Origin: JAWLAT01 sp041395325
GTDB taxonomy: Bacteria > Pseudomonadota > Gammaproteobacteria > Xanthomonadales > SZUA-5
Length of the DNA stretch: 64,000 nucleotides
Direction of reading: 5' to 3'
Assembly (NCBI GenBank): GCA_041395325.1
Contig: JAWLAT010000004.1
Location: forward strand, 62,001-126,000
A model generated the notes under the pieces. It was given only the letters and a program-made list of their open reading frames with translations. It did no database searches and was not told where the DNA came from. The translations under genes and the position numbers were made by a program. Positions 1 through 9,386 of the stretch are shown piece by piece (positions within the stretch are counted from its first letter, which is position 1; each line of letters starts with the position of its first letter).

Positions 1-196
1 CCTGCCACCGGGCGATCAACTGCTCGCGCCAGGGCGGTTGTCGGGCGAGTTCGGTGGCCCAGCCCCAGTCCTCGTCGCCTTTGGCAGCGAGCACGTGCGG
101 CGCCCGATCCCAAGCCTGCAGCAACGGCAGATCCGCTGGCGTGGCTGGGCGCATGGACACGACTTCGGTCTCGGCTGCTGTGAATGAGCGGTGCAT
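1..196 (-). CDS. GNAT-family acetyltransferase, N-terminal part only (runs off left edge)
   Basis: The reverse strand reads from an ATG at 196 to the window edge without a stop, giving 65 residues of the N-terminus. The start MHRSFTAAETEVVSMRPAT is followed by a PADLPLLQAWD segment and then DEDWGWATELAR and PPWREQLIARW. This pattern is familiar from GNAT acetyltransferases of the aminoglycoside 6'-N-acetyltransferase-like group. The acetyl-CoA-binding part lies outside the window, so the substrate cannot be judged. A second in-frame ATG at residue 15 is an alternative start. The gene is divergent from frr. In many Proteobacteria pyrH occupies this position, so the neighbourhood is altered here. 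Family assignment is by recognition only. Confidence 0.65.
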   Translation of the reverse strand, partial: MHRSFTAAETEVVSMRPATPADLPLLQAWDRAPHVLAAKGDEDWGWATELARQPPWREQLIARWQ

Positions 197-371
197 GCTG
201 AGCCTCTGATTCTGTCGTGCTCGTGGGAGTGTCCTCGCATCTCCGCACAACCGCCACCCGACATCCGCTGCCCGGGCGGTCGCTTCGCTGATCCGGTCGT
301 CGCAGTGGCTACCAGACGCCGACCGGGCTACCATCCGCGGCCTTGCATCAAGGCAGTGGCAGGAGCAGATC
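197..371. other. Divergent intergenic region between GNAT gene and frr
   Basis: This 175-base gap separates the divergent GNAT gene from frr and must hold the promoters for both. No clear -35/-10 pair or operator was identified. The stretch GGCAGGAGCAG just before the frr ATG can serve as its ribosome binding site. Confidence 0.4.
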
Positions 372-932
372 ATGGGCCTGGAAGACATCAAGAGCGACGC
401 CAAGCACCGGATGGGCAAGAGCGTCGAAGCGCTGCAGCAGGAGCTGGCGCGCGTTCGTACAGGTCGCGCACAGGCGTCCCTGCTCGACCACATCCGGGTG
501 CCGTATTACGGTCAGGACGTGCCGGTGAGCCAGGTGGCCACGGTGTCGGTCAGTGACGCCCGCACGATCACGGTCACGCCGTGGGAGAAGAACATGGTCG
601 GCGCGGTGGAGAAGGCCATTCTCACGTCGGATCTGGGCCTGAATCCGAATACCTCCGGACAGGTCATTCGCATCATCATTCCGGCCCTGACTGAAGAGCG
701 CCGCAAGGAACTGTCCAAGGTGGTCTCGCATGAAGCCGAGAATGCCAAGGTGGCGGTCCGAAACATCCGACGGGACGCCAATCACCACGTCAAGGAACTG
801 CTCAAGTCGAAGGAAATCACCGAAGACGACGAGCGCCATGCCGAGGCCGAGATCCAGAAGCTGACCGATCACTACGTCAAGGAAATCGACGGCGTGGCGA
901 AGGCCAAGGAAGAGGAATTGATGGCGCTGTAG
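372..932 (+). CDS. frr: Ribosome recycling factor
   Basis: The 186-residue product matches the usual length of about 185. Recycling factor splits post-termination ribosomes together with EF-G in the cytoplasm. The N-terminal helix carries ALQQELARVRTGRAQ, followed by the hinge segment with VPYYGQDVPV. The beta domain has TVTPWEK, and the C-terminal helix ends in the charged EIDGVAKAKEEEL. These are conserved positions of the family. The ATG at 372 has AGGAG about nine bases upstream. It is the first gene of the plus-strand housekeeping block. A 161-base gap without recognised features separates it from uppS. Confidence 0.98.
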   Translation: MGLEDIKSDAKHRMGKSVEALQQELARVRTGRAQASLLDHIRVPYYGQDVPVSQVATVSVSDARTITVTPWEKNMVGAVEKAILTSDLGLNPNTSGQVIRIIIPALTEERRKELSKVVSHEAENAKVAVRNIRRDANHHVKELLKSKEITEDDERHAEAEIQKLTDHYVKEIDGVAKAKEEELMAL

Positions 933-1093
933 TCACAGGCGCCGGTGGTTGCAGCAAGGGCTCAGGGCCCAGGGCTCAGTCAGCCCAAGGCCGCGGTAGC
1001 GTTCTTCGCAGCGAGCTCCCTCTGGGCCTTGGGCCCTCACTCGCAATCGACCATCACCACCAATCCATATCGGAACACCCCCGACGCCCTTCC

Positions 1094-1846
1094 ATGCCTT
1101 CTGAATCTCTCCTTCCCCTGCCCACCCACGTGGCCGTCATCATGGATGGCAATGGTCGCTGGGCGCAGCAGCACCGCCGACCACGGGCCTTTGGCCATCG
1201 GGCGGGCGTGCAGGCGGTGCGAGGGCTGATCAAGGCCTGCCTCGGTCGGGGCATTCCCTGTCTGACACTGTTTGCCTTCAGCAGCGAGAACTGGTCCCGC
1301 CCGCGTGGCGAGGTCAGCAGCCTGATGGATCTGTTCCTGCGCTCGCTGCGCAAGGAAGCCGATGATCTGGCCCGCAATGGCGTCCGCTTGCGCTTCATCG
1401 GGGATCGGGCCGCCTTCGCGGATGAATTGCAGCAGGCCATGCGGGATGTCGAGCAGCGGACGCGAGAGAACACGCGGCTGCAGCTGAGTATCGCGGTCAA
1501 CTACGGTGGGCGCTGGGACATTGTGGCGGCTGCGCGAAGCCTGGCGGAACAAGTGCGTCGGGGTGAACTGGATCCAGCGGCCATCGACAGCGAAGTTTTT
1601 CACGGCCAAACCAGTCTGGCCGGCCTGCCCGATCCCGATCTGCTGATCCGCACCGGTGGCGAACAGCGCATCAGCAACTTCCTGTTGTGGCAATCGGCCT
1701 ACGCCGAACTGTATTTCTGCGACACGCTGTGGCCGGATTTTGATGAGGCAGCGCTGGATCTGGCGCTGGCCGATTTTCGCGGGCGTCAGCGGCGCTTTGG
1801 CGGTGTTCCCGGCACCGCACCGGCGCGATCGGCCAAGGCGGGCTGA
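1094..1846 (+). CDS. uppS: Undecaprenyl diphosphate synthase
   Basis: This cis-prenyltransferase adds isopentenyl units to farnesyl diphosphate to make undecaprenyl diphosphate, the precursor of the lipid carrier for peptidoglycan and surface glycans. The 250-residue protein has the signature VAVIMDGNGRWA with the Mg-binding aspartate at residue 18. FSSENW and the C-terminal DLLIRTGGEQRISNF block are also present. The stop overlaps the cdsA start by one base (TGATG), so the two are translationally coupled. It fits the location upstream of a large glycan locus that consumes the same carrier lipid. Confidence 0.98.
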   Translation: MPSESLLPLPTHVAVIMDGNGRWAQQHRRPRAFGHRAGVQAVRGLIKACLGRGIPCLTLFAFSSENWSRPRGEVSSLMDLFLRSLRKEADDLARNGVRLRFIGDRAAFADELQQAMRDVEQRTRENTRLQLSIAVNYGGRWDIVAAARSLAEQVRRGELDPAAIDSEVFHGQTSLAGLPDPDLLIRTGGEQRISNFLLWQSAYAELYFCDTLWPDFDEAALDLALADFRGRQRRFGGVPGTAPARSAKAG

Positions 1847-2685
1847 TGCTGGATCAGCTCAGCCCATTGACGCAGCGGGTGATCACGGCGCTGGTGCTGG
1901 CACCGCTGGCGATCGCCTGCGTGCTGTGGTTGCCGAGCCCTGGGTTTGCGGTCGTGCTAGGGCTGATTTTCTGCTACGGGCTGTGGGAATGGAGCCGGCT
2001 GATCGGCTTGCAGCGGCGCCGCGTCCGCAGCACGCTGGTGCTGCTCAACGCGGTGGCCATGGCAACGCTGTGGTGGCTGTTCCGCACCCAGCCGCACGCC
2101 TTGTTGCCATTGGTGTATGTCGGAGTGGGCTGGTGGTTCCTGGCCTTGTTGTGGCTGCGTTCGTCGGCGTTTGCCGAAGCGCCGACCCGGCGCAACCTGG
2201 AGCTGAAATGGCTGGTGGGCTCGCTGGTGACCTTGCCGGCCTGGTGTGCGGCGTGGATCCTCCATGCCAGTGATCAGGGTCCGTGGTGGACGCTGTTCAC
2301 ACTGGTGCTGATCTGGGCCGGCGACAGCGGGGCATATTTCTTCGGACGGGCCTTTGGCCGGGTCAAGCTTGCGCCCAGCATCAGCCCGGGCAAGACTCGC
2401 GAAGGGCTTTACGGCGGCTTGCTTGCATCGGGCCTGTTCGCCGCACTGGCCGGGGCCTGGCTGCTGGACGGACGTATTCAGATCGCCGCGTTGGTCGGTC
2501 TGGCGGTGATCACGATCCTGTTCAGCGTCGTTGGAGATCTGTTCGAGAGCCTGATCAAGCGGCAATCCAAGCAGAAGGACTCCGGTACCCTGTTTCCGGG
2601 GCACGGCGGCATGCTGGATCGTCTGGACAGTGTGTTTGCCGCGTTGCCGATCTTTGTGGCTGGCAAGTTCTGGCTGGGCCTGTGA
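1846..2685 (+). CDS. cdsA: Phosphatidate cytidylyltransferase (CDP-diglyceride synthase)
   Basis: The 279-residue integral membrane protein activates phosphatidate with CTP to give CDP-diacylglycerol for phospholipid synthesis. Several hydrophobic helices fill the first 230 residues. The family signature near the C-terminus is complete: SLIKRQSKQKDSGTLFPG, then HGGMLDRLDS. The gene begins on the last base of uppS. Its stop overlaps the GTG start of dxr by three bases, so uppS, cdsA and dxr form one coupled unit. Confidence 0.97.
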   Translation: MLDQLSPLTQRVITALVLAPLAIACVLWLPSPGFAVVLGLIFCYGLWEWSRLIGLQRRRVRSTLVLLNAVAMATLWWLFRTQPHALLPLVYVGVGWWFLALLWLRSSAFAEAPTRRNLELKWLVGSLVTLPAWCAAWILHASDQGPWWTLFTLVLIWAGDSGAYFFGRAFGRVKLAPSISPGKTREGLYGGLLASGLFAALAGAWLLDGRIQIAALVGLAVITILFSVVGDLFESLIKRQSKQKDSGTLFPGHGGMLDRLDSVFAALPIFVAGKFWLGL

Positions 2686-3863
2686 AGGGCGTCGCGGTTC
2701 TCGGTGCCACCGGTTCGATCGGCCGGCAAACGCTCGACGTGCTGGGGCGCCATCCCGAGCGCTTCAAGGTGACCGCCCTCAGCGCCCATCGCGACGTCGA
2801 AGGTCTGGCCGAACTGGCCCTGCACTGGCGTCCGGGCTGGGCCGTCATCGCCGATGCAGCCTTGGAATCCCAGTTGCGAGCGCGCCTGGGAACGCAGGCG
2901 CCCGAAGTCTGCGTGGCCAGTGGCGCCGACGCGCTGACCGAGATCGCCAGTGAAGCCGCTGCGGAGGTGGTCGTGGCCGCGATCGTCGGGGCGGCAGGCT
3001 TGCCTTCGACGCTGGCTGCGGCGCAACACGGCAAGACCATCCTGCTGGCGAACAAGGAAGCGTTGGTCGTCGCCGGAGGTCTGATTCTGGCGGCGGTGCA
3101 GGCCTCGGGCGCACGTTTGCTGCCGTTGGACAGCGAGCACAATGCCCTGTTTCAGTGCCTGCCGCAGGGCAGGGCAGATCCGCGCGAGGTCGATCGGCTG
3201 TGGCTGACCGCTTCCGGCGGCCCGTTCCGGACCTGGTCGAGCGAACAAATGGCCAAGGCCACGCCGGCCCAGGCGGTAGCCCATCCGAACTGGCGCATGG
3301 GCGCCAAGATCTCGGTCGATTCCGCCACATTGATGAACAAGGGGCTGGAAGTCATTGAGGCCGAACGTCTTTTTGCCCTGGGCGCGGATCGCATTGGGGT
3401 GCTGATCCACCCGCAAAGTGCGCTGCATGCCTTGGTCGAGTACGTGGACGGCAGCTTTCTTGGCCAATTGGGGGCGCCTGACATGCGGATCCCGATCGCC
3501 CACGCGCTGGGCTGGCCCGAGCGGCTGGCCAACGGTGCACCCCGGATGAACCTGGCGCAATTGGCGACGCTGCAGTTTGAGGAGCCGGATCTGCAACGTT
3601 TCCCCTGTCTGCGGCTGGCTTTCGAGGCCTTGTCGGCCGGCGCAGTCGCCCCCATCGTGCTCAATGCGGCCAACGAAGTGGCGGTGGCGGCATTCCTGAA
3701 CGAGAGATTGGCCTTTCCGGGCATTGCGGCGGTCGTTGAGGCAGCCTTAAGCCAGCTGCCGGTATCCTGCGCGTCGACATTGGACGACGTGCTGGCCCTG
3801 GATCGGGCCGGTCGGCAACTGGCCGAAGACGAAGTGGCGCGCTTGCAGCGCAGCGGCAACTGA
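2682..3863 (+). CDS. dxr: 1-deoxy-D-xylulose 5-phosphate reductoisomerase
   Basis: Dxr converts 1-deoxyxylulose 5-phosphate to 2-C-methylerythritol 4-phosphate, the committed step of the MEP isoprenoid pathway. The GTG at 2682 (overlapping the cdsA stop) gives 393 residues, close to the usual 398. It places the NADPH-binding VLGATGSIGRQT at the N-terminus, as expected. The open frame extends further upstream, but that part is a shadow of cdsA. The metal-binding LDSEHNALF has its aspartate at residue 150 and glutamate at 152. KISVDSATLMNKGLEVIEA and HPQSALHALVEY follow. The pathway feeds UppS in the same operon. Confidence 0.97.
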   Translation: MKGVAVLGATGSIGRQTLDVLGRHPERFKVTALSAHRDVEGLAELALHWRPGWAVIADAALESQLRARLGTQAPEVCVASGADALTEIASEAAAEVVVAAIVGAAGLPSTLAAAQHGKTILLANKEALVVAGGLILAAVQASGARLLPLDSEHNALFQCLPQGRADPREVDRLWLTASGGPFRTWSSEQMAKATPAQAVAHPNWRMGAKISVDSATLMNKGLEVIEAERLFALGADRIGVLIHPQSALHALVEYVDGSFLGQLGAPDMRIPIAHALGWPERLANGAPRMNLAQLATLQFEEPDLQRFPCLRLAFEALSAGAVAPIVLNAANEVAVAAFLNERLAFPGIAAVVEAALSQLPVSCASTLDDVLALDRAGRQLAEDEVARLQRSGN

Positions 3864-3876
3864 GGAGTAGCAGCAG

Positions 3877-5220
3877 GTGGAGATCTTCGGATCGGTATTC
3901 TGGTTTCTGGTCGCCGTCGGCATTCTGGTCAGCTTCCACGAGTTCGGCCACTTCATCGTCGCGCGCTGGATGGGCGTCAAGGTGCTGCGTTTCTCCGTGG
4001 GTTTTGGCCGCGTGCTGTGGTCTCGACGTGACCGGCATGGCACCGAATGGGCGCTTTCGGCCATTCCGCTGGGCGGCTACGTCAAGATGCTTGACGAGCG
4101 CGAGGGCGAGGTCGATCCGTCTGAGGTGGACCAGGCCTTCAACCGCAAGTCACTGGGTGCGCGCAGCGCAATTGTCGCCGCCGGCCCCATCTTCAACCTG
4201 ATCTTCGCAGTCGCGGCCTTCTGGAGCATGTATCTGGTCGGAATCAGCGATTTCCGGCCGGTCCTGGGGGTGACCAGCGGTACAGCCGCCAGCGCCGGTT
4301 TCCAGAGTGGCGAAGAACTGGTCGAGATTGACGGGGAAAGCGTCAGCAACTGGTCACAGGTGCTGCTCGCGCTGGTGCCGCGCATCTATGAGCAGCAGCA
4401 GGTTGCGATCGTCGTGCAGCGCCCCGATGGGGGTCAGGCGCATCGCTCGCTGCCGCTGCGCGACGCCGACGGCGGCAAACTGGAAGAGTCTCGCGTGCTC
4501 GAGCAACTGGGTCTGAACCCCTGGTTCCGAGATCCACCGGTGCTGGTCGCCGACCTCGCGCCCGATGGCGCAGCCATCAGAGCAGGCATCGAGACAGGCG
4601 ATCGCATCATCGCCGTTGGTGAGCAGTCCACGCCCACCTTCGGCAGCTTCTACGAGGCGCTGCAAGCACAGGCCGAAGCCAATCGCGGCGCCGTTCGTCT
4701 GACGGTCGAACATGCCGGCGGCGAGCGCCAGGTCGAACTGACCGCGAAGTTCCAGACGGTCGGAGATCGCAGTGCCTGGATGATCGGCATCGTGATGGAG
4801 CGCTACACGACGATGGCCCGCTTTGGCGTGCTGGAGTCGGCCAAGCGCGGCCTGCAGGAGACCGTGCGGATCACCAGCGGCAGTCTCACCATGCTCTATC
4901 ACATGGTGGCCGGTCGCGCTTCGCTGGAGAATCTGTCCGGGCCCATCACCATTGCCCAGGTGGCCAATGCCTCGGCCAGCAGCGGCTTCTCCGAGTTCCT
5001 GAATTTCCTCGGATTGATCAGCCTGAGTCTGGCCATCGTGAACCTGCTGCCCATCCCGATCTTGGACGGGGGTCATTTGCTGTATTACTTTATCGAATGG
5101 GTGAAGGGCAGCCCGCTGAGTGAACGCGGTCAGGCTGTGGGTCTGTACATCGGACTGGCACTGATCGTGGGCATGATGGGTCTGGCCTTCTTCAACGATT
5201 TCGCCCGGCTTGCTTCGTAG
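3877..5220 (+). CDS. rseP: RseP site-2 intramembrane zinc metalloprotease
   Basis: RseP cleaves the anti-sigma factor RseA in the inner membrane and releases sigma-E under envelope stress. The 447-residue protein has the M50 zinc motif HEFGH at residues 21-25 in its first transmembrane helix. A central region matches the two PDZ domains. The third zinc ligand lies in LPIPILDGGH, with aspartate 397. The start is a GTG preceded by GAGGAG. It lies 13 bases after dxr and before bamA, the common arrangement in gammaproteobacteria. The 136 bases before bamA show no clear promoter. Confidence 0.97.
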   Translation: MEIFGSVFWFLVAVGILVSFHEFGHFIVARWMGVKVLRFSVGFGRVLWSRRDRHGTEWALSAIPLGGYVKMLDEREGEVDPSEVDQAFNRKSLGARSAIVAAGPIFNLIFAVAAFWSMYLVGISDFRPVLGVTSGTAASAGFQSGEELVEIDGESVSNWSQVLLALVPRIYEQQQVAIVVQRPDGGQAHRSLPLRDADGGKLEESRVLEQLGLNPWFRDPPVLVADLAPDGAAIRAGIETGDRIIAVGEQSTPTFGSFYEALQAQAEANRGAVRLTVEHAGGERQVELTAKFQTVGDRSAWMIGIVMERYTTMARFGVLESAKRGLQETVRITSGSLTMLYHMVAGRASLENLSGPITIAQVANASASSGFSEFLNFLGLISLSLAIVNLLPIPILDGGHLLYYFIEWVKGSPLSERGQAVGLYIGLALIVGMMGLAFFNDFARLAS

Positions 5221-5356
5221 GCAGGTGTCACCCTTCCCAACCCTAGGGAGGGCGTGGCTGGATGCCTGCGTCCACGCTGGAAACCATAACGACCCGCGTA
5301 CGTTCCTGTAGCCAGGACGATCGACGGGCTCACCTGAACAAGGCCCTGAGTGACCC

Positions 5357-7729
5357 ATGAAGCCATTCTTCGCCCGCCCCAGCCGCATCGCTGCGGCCGT
5401 CGCCGCCAGTCTCTGTCTGATCGGCCCGGCATTCGCCTTTGACAGTTTCCAGATCGCCGATATTCGGCTGGAGGGGCTGGAGCGCATTGCGGCGGGTACG
5501 GTCTTCAGCTACCTGCCGATCGAGCGCGGCGACACGCTGAATGACCGCAGCGCCGGCGAGGCGATCCGTGCGCTGTACAAGACCGGCTTTTTCAACGATG
5601 TCCAGATCGGCCGCGATGGCAACATCCTCGTCCTGACCCTGGTCGAGCGACCCGCCATCTCCAGGATCACGCTGGTCGGCAACAAGGACATCAAGTCCGA
5701 GGATCTGCTCAGCGGCCTGCGCAACATCGGCCTGGCCGAAGGTGAGACCTACGATCGGCTGGCGCTGGATCGGGTGACCCAGGAGCTGACCCGGCAGTAC
5801 AACAATCGCGGCAAGTACAACGTCAAGATCACACCGGACGTCAAACAGCTCGACCGCAACCGCGTCGATCTGACCATCACGGTGGCCGAAGGCAAGGCGG
5901 CCAAGATCCGGCACATCAACATCGTCGGCAATACGGTGTTCACCGACGAGGAGATTCGCGAGGAGTTCGAGGCCAACGAGTCCAACTGGCTGTCCTGGTA
6001 TCGCAAGGACGACCAGTACTCTCGCGAGAAACTGCAGGGTGATCTGGAAAAACTGCGCGCCTACTACCTCGATCGTGGCTACGTCGATTTCCAGGTGGAA
6101 TCGACCCAGGTCAACATCAGCCCGGACCGGCGTGAGATTTACATCAACGCCAATGTCCGTGAAGGCGAGGTCTACACGATTGGTGACGTCAAGCTCACCG
6201 GTGAGTTCGTCTACTCCGAAGAGGCGCTACAGGGTCTGGTTCAGCTGAAGGAAGGCGATACCTTCTCGCGCGCCCGGCTGGAGCAGACCTCCGAATCCAT
6301 CACGGCGGCGCTGGCCAATATCGGTTACGCCTTTGCCGATGTCACCCCGATCCCTGAAATCGACCGCGAGAACCGCATTGTCGGCGTGACCTTCCTGGTC
6401 GAGCCCGGCCGTCGCGTCTATGTGCGTCGGATCAATCTGGTCGGCAACTCCAACACCCGTGACGAGGTGCTGCGACGCGAATTGCGTCAGTTCGAAGGCG
6501 GTTGGTACTCACAGGCGCTGATCGACCGTTCCAAGATCCGGTTGCAGCGTCTGCCGTATATCAGCGAGGTCAACATTGAAACGCCGCGAGTGGCCGGTAC
6601 CGAGGACCAGGTCGACATCGATATCACGGTGGAGGAGCGCAACTCCGGTCAGTTCCAGTTCGGACTGGGTTACTCCGAAACGCAGGGCCTGATTACCCAG
6701 GTCTCGTTGAACTTCGACAACTTCCTGGGCACCGGCAATCGCGTCGGTCTGGCGCTGTCAAACAACTCGGTCTTCACCCAGTTCAACTTCAGTTACCTGA
6801 ATCCCTACTACACCGATGATGGTGTCAGCCGTGGTTTCAATGTGTTGTATCGGGAACTGGATTCGGGCCAGGCGAACATTGCCAGCTACTTCACCGATAC
6901 CGCCGCCCTGGGTGTGGTCTACGGCATTCCGCTGACTGAGTTCGACCGCATTCAGTTCGGCGTGTCGGCAGAACGGCAGGTGGTCCAGGTCATCGCTGGC
7001 TTCACGCCAACGCCATTCCTCGACTTTCTGCTCGACGACGAGATCGTCAATCCGGAGACCGGCCAGACCGAGCGCGATTCTGGCCGCGGCAGCGGTGCCT
7101 ACAGCAATCTGCGGGCGCAGCTCAGCTGGGCGCGCGATACGCGCAACCGCTTCTTTACGCCCACTCAGGGCACCTTGCAGCGAGCCGGGCTGGAGTTCAC
7201 GCTGCCTGGCAGCGATCTGGAGTACTACAAGTTCACCTACCAGTACCAGCGCTTCTTCCCGCTGACCAAGTCGCTGACCTTCATGGCCAATGGCGAGGTC
7301 GGCTACGGCGACGCCTATGGCGGTGACAAGAAGGATTTCGGACTGCCGTTCTTCGAGAACTTCTACAACGGCGGTGTGCGTTCAGTGCGTGGTTTCCGCG
7401 ACAACACCCTGGGTCCTCGATTGCTGTCGGGCAGTGAGGATCTTCCGGTCGGTGGTGCGCTGAACCTGGTCGGCAACGCCGAGATCATCTTCCCCGCTCC
7501 CTTCGGCGCCGACATCGACACCCTGCGACTGTCGCTGTTCTTTGACGTCGGTCAGGTCTTCAAGGACTTCGATGCCTTCGATGCTGGCGAGCTGCGCTAT
7601 TCCACCGGCATATCAGTGCAGTGGCAGGCGCCGGTCGGCCCCATCGTGCTGAACCTGGCGGTGCCCTTGAACGACAAGGAAGGCGACGAAACAGAATCGC
7701 TGCAGTTCTCCTTCGGCAACACCTTCTGA
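5357..7729 (+). CDS. bamA: Outer membrane assembly factor BamA
   Basis: BamA is the central component that inserts beta-barrel proteins into the outer membrane. The 790-residue product has a signal peptide (cleavage likely after PAFA, residue 27). Five POTRA repeats follow to about residue 430, then the C-terminal 16-strand barrel. The barrel has the conserved SVRGFRDNTLGP loop and ends in the outer-membrane signature with a final phenylalanine (FSFGNTF). Length agrees with the family. It lies between rseP and skp, as in E. coli. Confidence 0.98.
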   Translation: MKPFFARPSRIAAAVAASLCLIGPAFAFDSFQIADIRLEGLERIAAGTVFSYLPIERGDTLNDRSAGEAIRALYKTGFFNDVQIGRDGNILVLTLVERPAISRITLVGNKDIKSEDLLSGLRNIGLAEGETYDRLALDRVTQELTRQYNNRGKYNVKITPDVKQLDRNRVDLTITVAEGKAAKIRHINIVGNTVFTDEEIREEFEANESNWLSWYRKDDQYSREKLQGDLEKLRAYYLDRGYVDFQVESTQVNISPDRREIYINANVREGEVYTIGDVKLTGEFVYSEEALQGLVQLKEGDTFSRARLEQTSESITAALANIGYAFADVTPIPEIDRENRIVGVTFLVEPGRRVYVRRINLVGNSNTRDEVLRRELRQFEGGWYSQALIDRSKIRLQRLPYISEVNIETPRVAGTEDQVDIDITVEERNSGQFQFGLGYSETQGLITQVSLNFDNFLGTGNRVGLALSNNSVFTQFNFSYLNPYYTDDGVSRGFNVLYRELDSGQANIASYFTDTAALGVVYGIPLTEFDRIQFGVSAERQVVQVIAGFTPTPFLDFLLDDEIVNPETGQTERDSGRGSGAYSNLRAQLSWARDTRNRFFTPTQGTLQRAGLEFTLPGSDLEYYKFTYQYQRFFPLTKSLTFMANGEVGYGDAYGGDKKDFGLPFFENFYNGGVRSVRGFRDNTLGPRLLSGSEDLPVGGALNLVGNAEIIFPAPFGADIDTLRLSLFFDVGQVFKDFDAFDAGELRYSTGISVQWQAPVGPIVLNLAVPLNDKEGDETESLQFSFGNTF

Positions 7730-7860
7730 GACACTGCAGGCGGATCGGGTACTGGAGGCTTGATGATGGGCGACGGCCTGGCAGGGGTCATGGCGGGCCT
7801 GCGCCCGCGTTGGCGCCTGTCCGAGTGCCAGGCCCCGGCGCCCCAGGAAGTCGGTTCGTG

Positions 7861-8376
7861 ATGCGGTCGCTGACCAGATTGGCACTCACCCTGCTGCTGG
7901 CGTTGCTGTCGACGACGCCAGTGTTGGCCGAGGGGGTTGCCTACGTCGATCTGGCTCGAGTCCTCGATCAGGCACCACAGGTGGCGGCTTCGCGGCAGCG
8001 GCTGGAGGACGAGTTTGCTGAACGCAACCGTCAGCTGGAGGAAGACGAACTCAGTCTGACGGCCTTGCGTCAGCAGTTGCAGTCGGAGAATGAGCTGATC
8101 GGCAACGCCGGGGACAGCGCCGCAGCGCGCCGCATCGACACGCTGGAACGCAGCCTGCGGCGTCGGCGCGAATCGCTCGGGCGCGATCTGGATCAGCGCC
8201 GTCAGATGGAGCTGGCTCGCATCGACAATCTGATCGGCGAGGCCATTACCCAATTGGCCCGGGAACGGGACCTGGATCTGGTCCTGACCGATCAGATCGT
8301 CTATCACAGTCCCCGCATCGATTTGACCGACGCGGTCATTGAGCGCTTGCGCAACTCGTCAACGGGTGAACCATGA
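7861..8376 (+). CDS. skp: OmpH/Skp-family periplasmic chaperone
   Basis: Skp holds unfolded outer-membrane proteins in the periplasm on their way to BamA. The ATG at 7861 gives 171 residues beginning with a signal peptide (TTPVLA, cleavage after residue 23). The mature part opens with VAYVDLARVL. A long charged coiled coil of roughly residues 45-125 follows, and then the returning strand DLVLTDQIVYHSP. The open frame extends upstream of 7861 but that part lacks homology and sits before the signal peptide. The stop overlaps the lpxD start (ATGA). Confidence 0.92.
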   Translation: MRSLTRLALTLLLALLSTTPVLAEGVAYVDLARVLDQAPQVAASRQRLEDEFAERNRQLEEDELSLTALRQQLQSENELIGNAGDSAAARRIDTLERSLRRRRESLGRDLDQRRQMELARIDNLIGEAITQLARERDLDLVLTDQIVYHSPRIDLTDAVIERLRNSSTGEP

Positions 8377-9386
8377 GCTGGACGCTGGGCGAACTGGCAC
8401 AGCGACTGGGTCTGGCCTTCGAAGGCGACCCGCAGCTGCGGATCGAGGGGTTGAACACCCTGGAGGCGGCCGGACCCAGTGAGCTCAGCTTCTTCGCCAA
8501 TACCCGCTATCGGCCGCAACTGCGGGCGACCCGCGCCGGTGTGGTGATCCTGTCGGTGCGCGACCGTGACGATTGCCCCGGCGCCTGCTTGTTGTCCGAC
8601 CAGCCCCAGCTGGCATTCGCCCGCGTCGGCGAGTGGTTCGAGACTGACGATGTACATACGCCCGGCATTCATCCGTCGGCCGCGATTGATCCATCGGCTC
8701 AGGTTGATCCCGGTGCCACCATCGGCCCCTTTGTGGAGATCGGCCCGCGCAGTCGCATCGGCGCCGGTTGTCACATTGGTGCTGGCAGCGTGATCGGTCC
8801 GGACTGCGAACTGGGCGAGGGTTGCCGACTGGTGGCCAGGGTAACGCTGGTGAAGCGGGTGCGCATGGGCCGCCGGGTGCTGTTGCATCCAGGCGTCGTC
8901 ATCGGCGCCGATGGCTTTGGCCTGGTGCCCGAGGCGGGACGCTGGCGCAAGGTGCCGCAACTGGGCGGCGTCCGCATCGGTGATGACTGCGAGATCGGCG
9001 CCAACACCTGTATCGATCGCGGCGCGCTGGGGGACACCGTACTCGAGGAGGACGTCCGGCTGGACAACCAGATCCAGGTCGGTCACAACGTCCACATTGG
9101 TGCCCACACGGCCATGGCCGGCTGTTCCGCAGTGGCGGGCAGCGCTCGGATCGGCCGCCACTGCCTGATCGGCGGTGGTGCCGGCGTGCTGGGTCACCTG
9201 GAAGTGTGCGACCGCGTTACGATCACTGCCATGAGCCTGGTGACGCACTCCATTCGCGAACCCGGCGAGTATTCCTCCGGCGTGCCGCTGATGGAAAATC
9301 GGCAATGGCGCCGCGCCGCCGTTCGCTTCAAACAACTCGACCGCAGCCAGGGCAGGCCGCGGCCAAAGGACGACAGCCATGACTGA
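8373..9386 (+). CDS. lpxD: UDP-3-O-acylglucosamine N-acyltransferase
   Basis: LpxD adds the second hydroxyacyl chain in lipid A synthesis, using acyl-ACP in the cytoplasm. The 337-residue protein starts with the uridine-binding domain (ELSFFANTRY). A long left-handed beta helix of hexapeptide repeats follows from about residue 100 to 260. The active-site region contains QIQVGHNVHIGAHTAMAG, where the GHN histidine is the expected base. The C-terminal helix is basic. It overlaps skp by four bases and fabZ by eight. Confidence 0.97.
   Translation: MSWTLGELAQRLGLAFEGDPQLRIEGLNTLEAAGPSELSFFANTRYRPQLRATRAGVVILSVRDRDDCPGACLLSDQPQLAFARVGEWFETDDVHTPGIHPSAAIDPSAQVDPGATIGPFVEIGPRSRIGAGCHIGAGSVIGPDCELGEGCRLVARVTLVKRVRMGRRVLLHPGVVIGADGFGLVPEAGRWRKVPQLGGVRIGDDCEIGANTCIDRGALGDTVLEEDVRLDNQIQVGHNVHIGAHTAMAGCSAVAGSARIGRHCLIGGGAGVLGHLEVCDRVTITAMSLVTHSIREPGEYSSGVPLMENRQWRRAAVRFKQLDRSQGRPRPKDDSHD

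Noticed and set aside
945..1229. Short plus-strand frame between frr and uppS
   Set aside because: It overlaps the start of uppS in another frame and has no ribosome binding site or recognisable features.
3271..3283. Second ops-like sequence (GGCGGTAGCCCAT)
   Set aside because: Only the first nine bases match and it lies inside dxr, so it is probably chance.
4354..5487. Minus-strand open frame of 377 codons over rseP and the bamA start
   Set aside because: The plus strand encodes conserved RseP and BamA residues. The minus translation has no family features.
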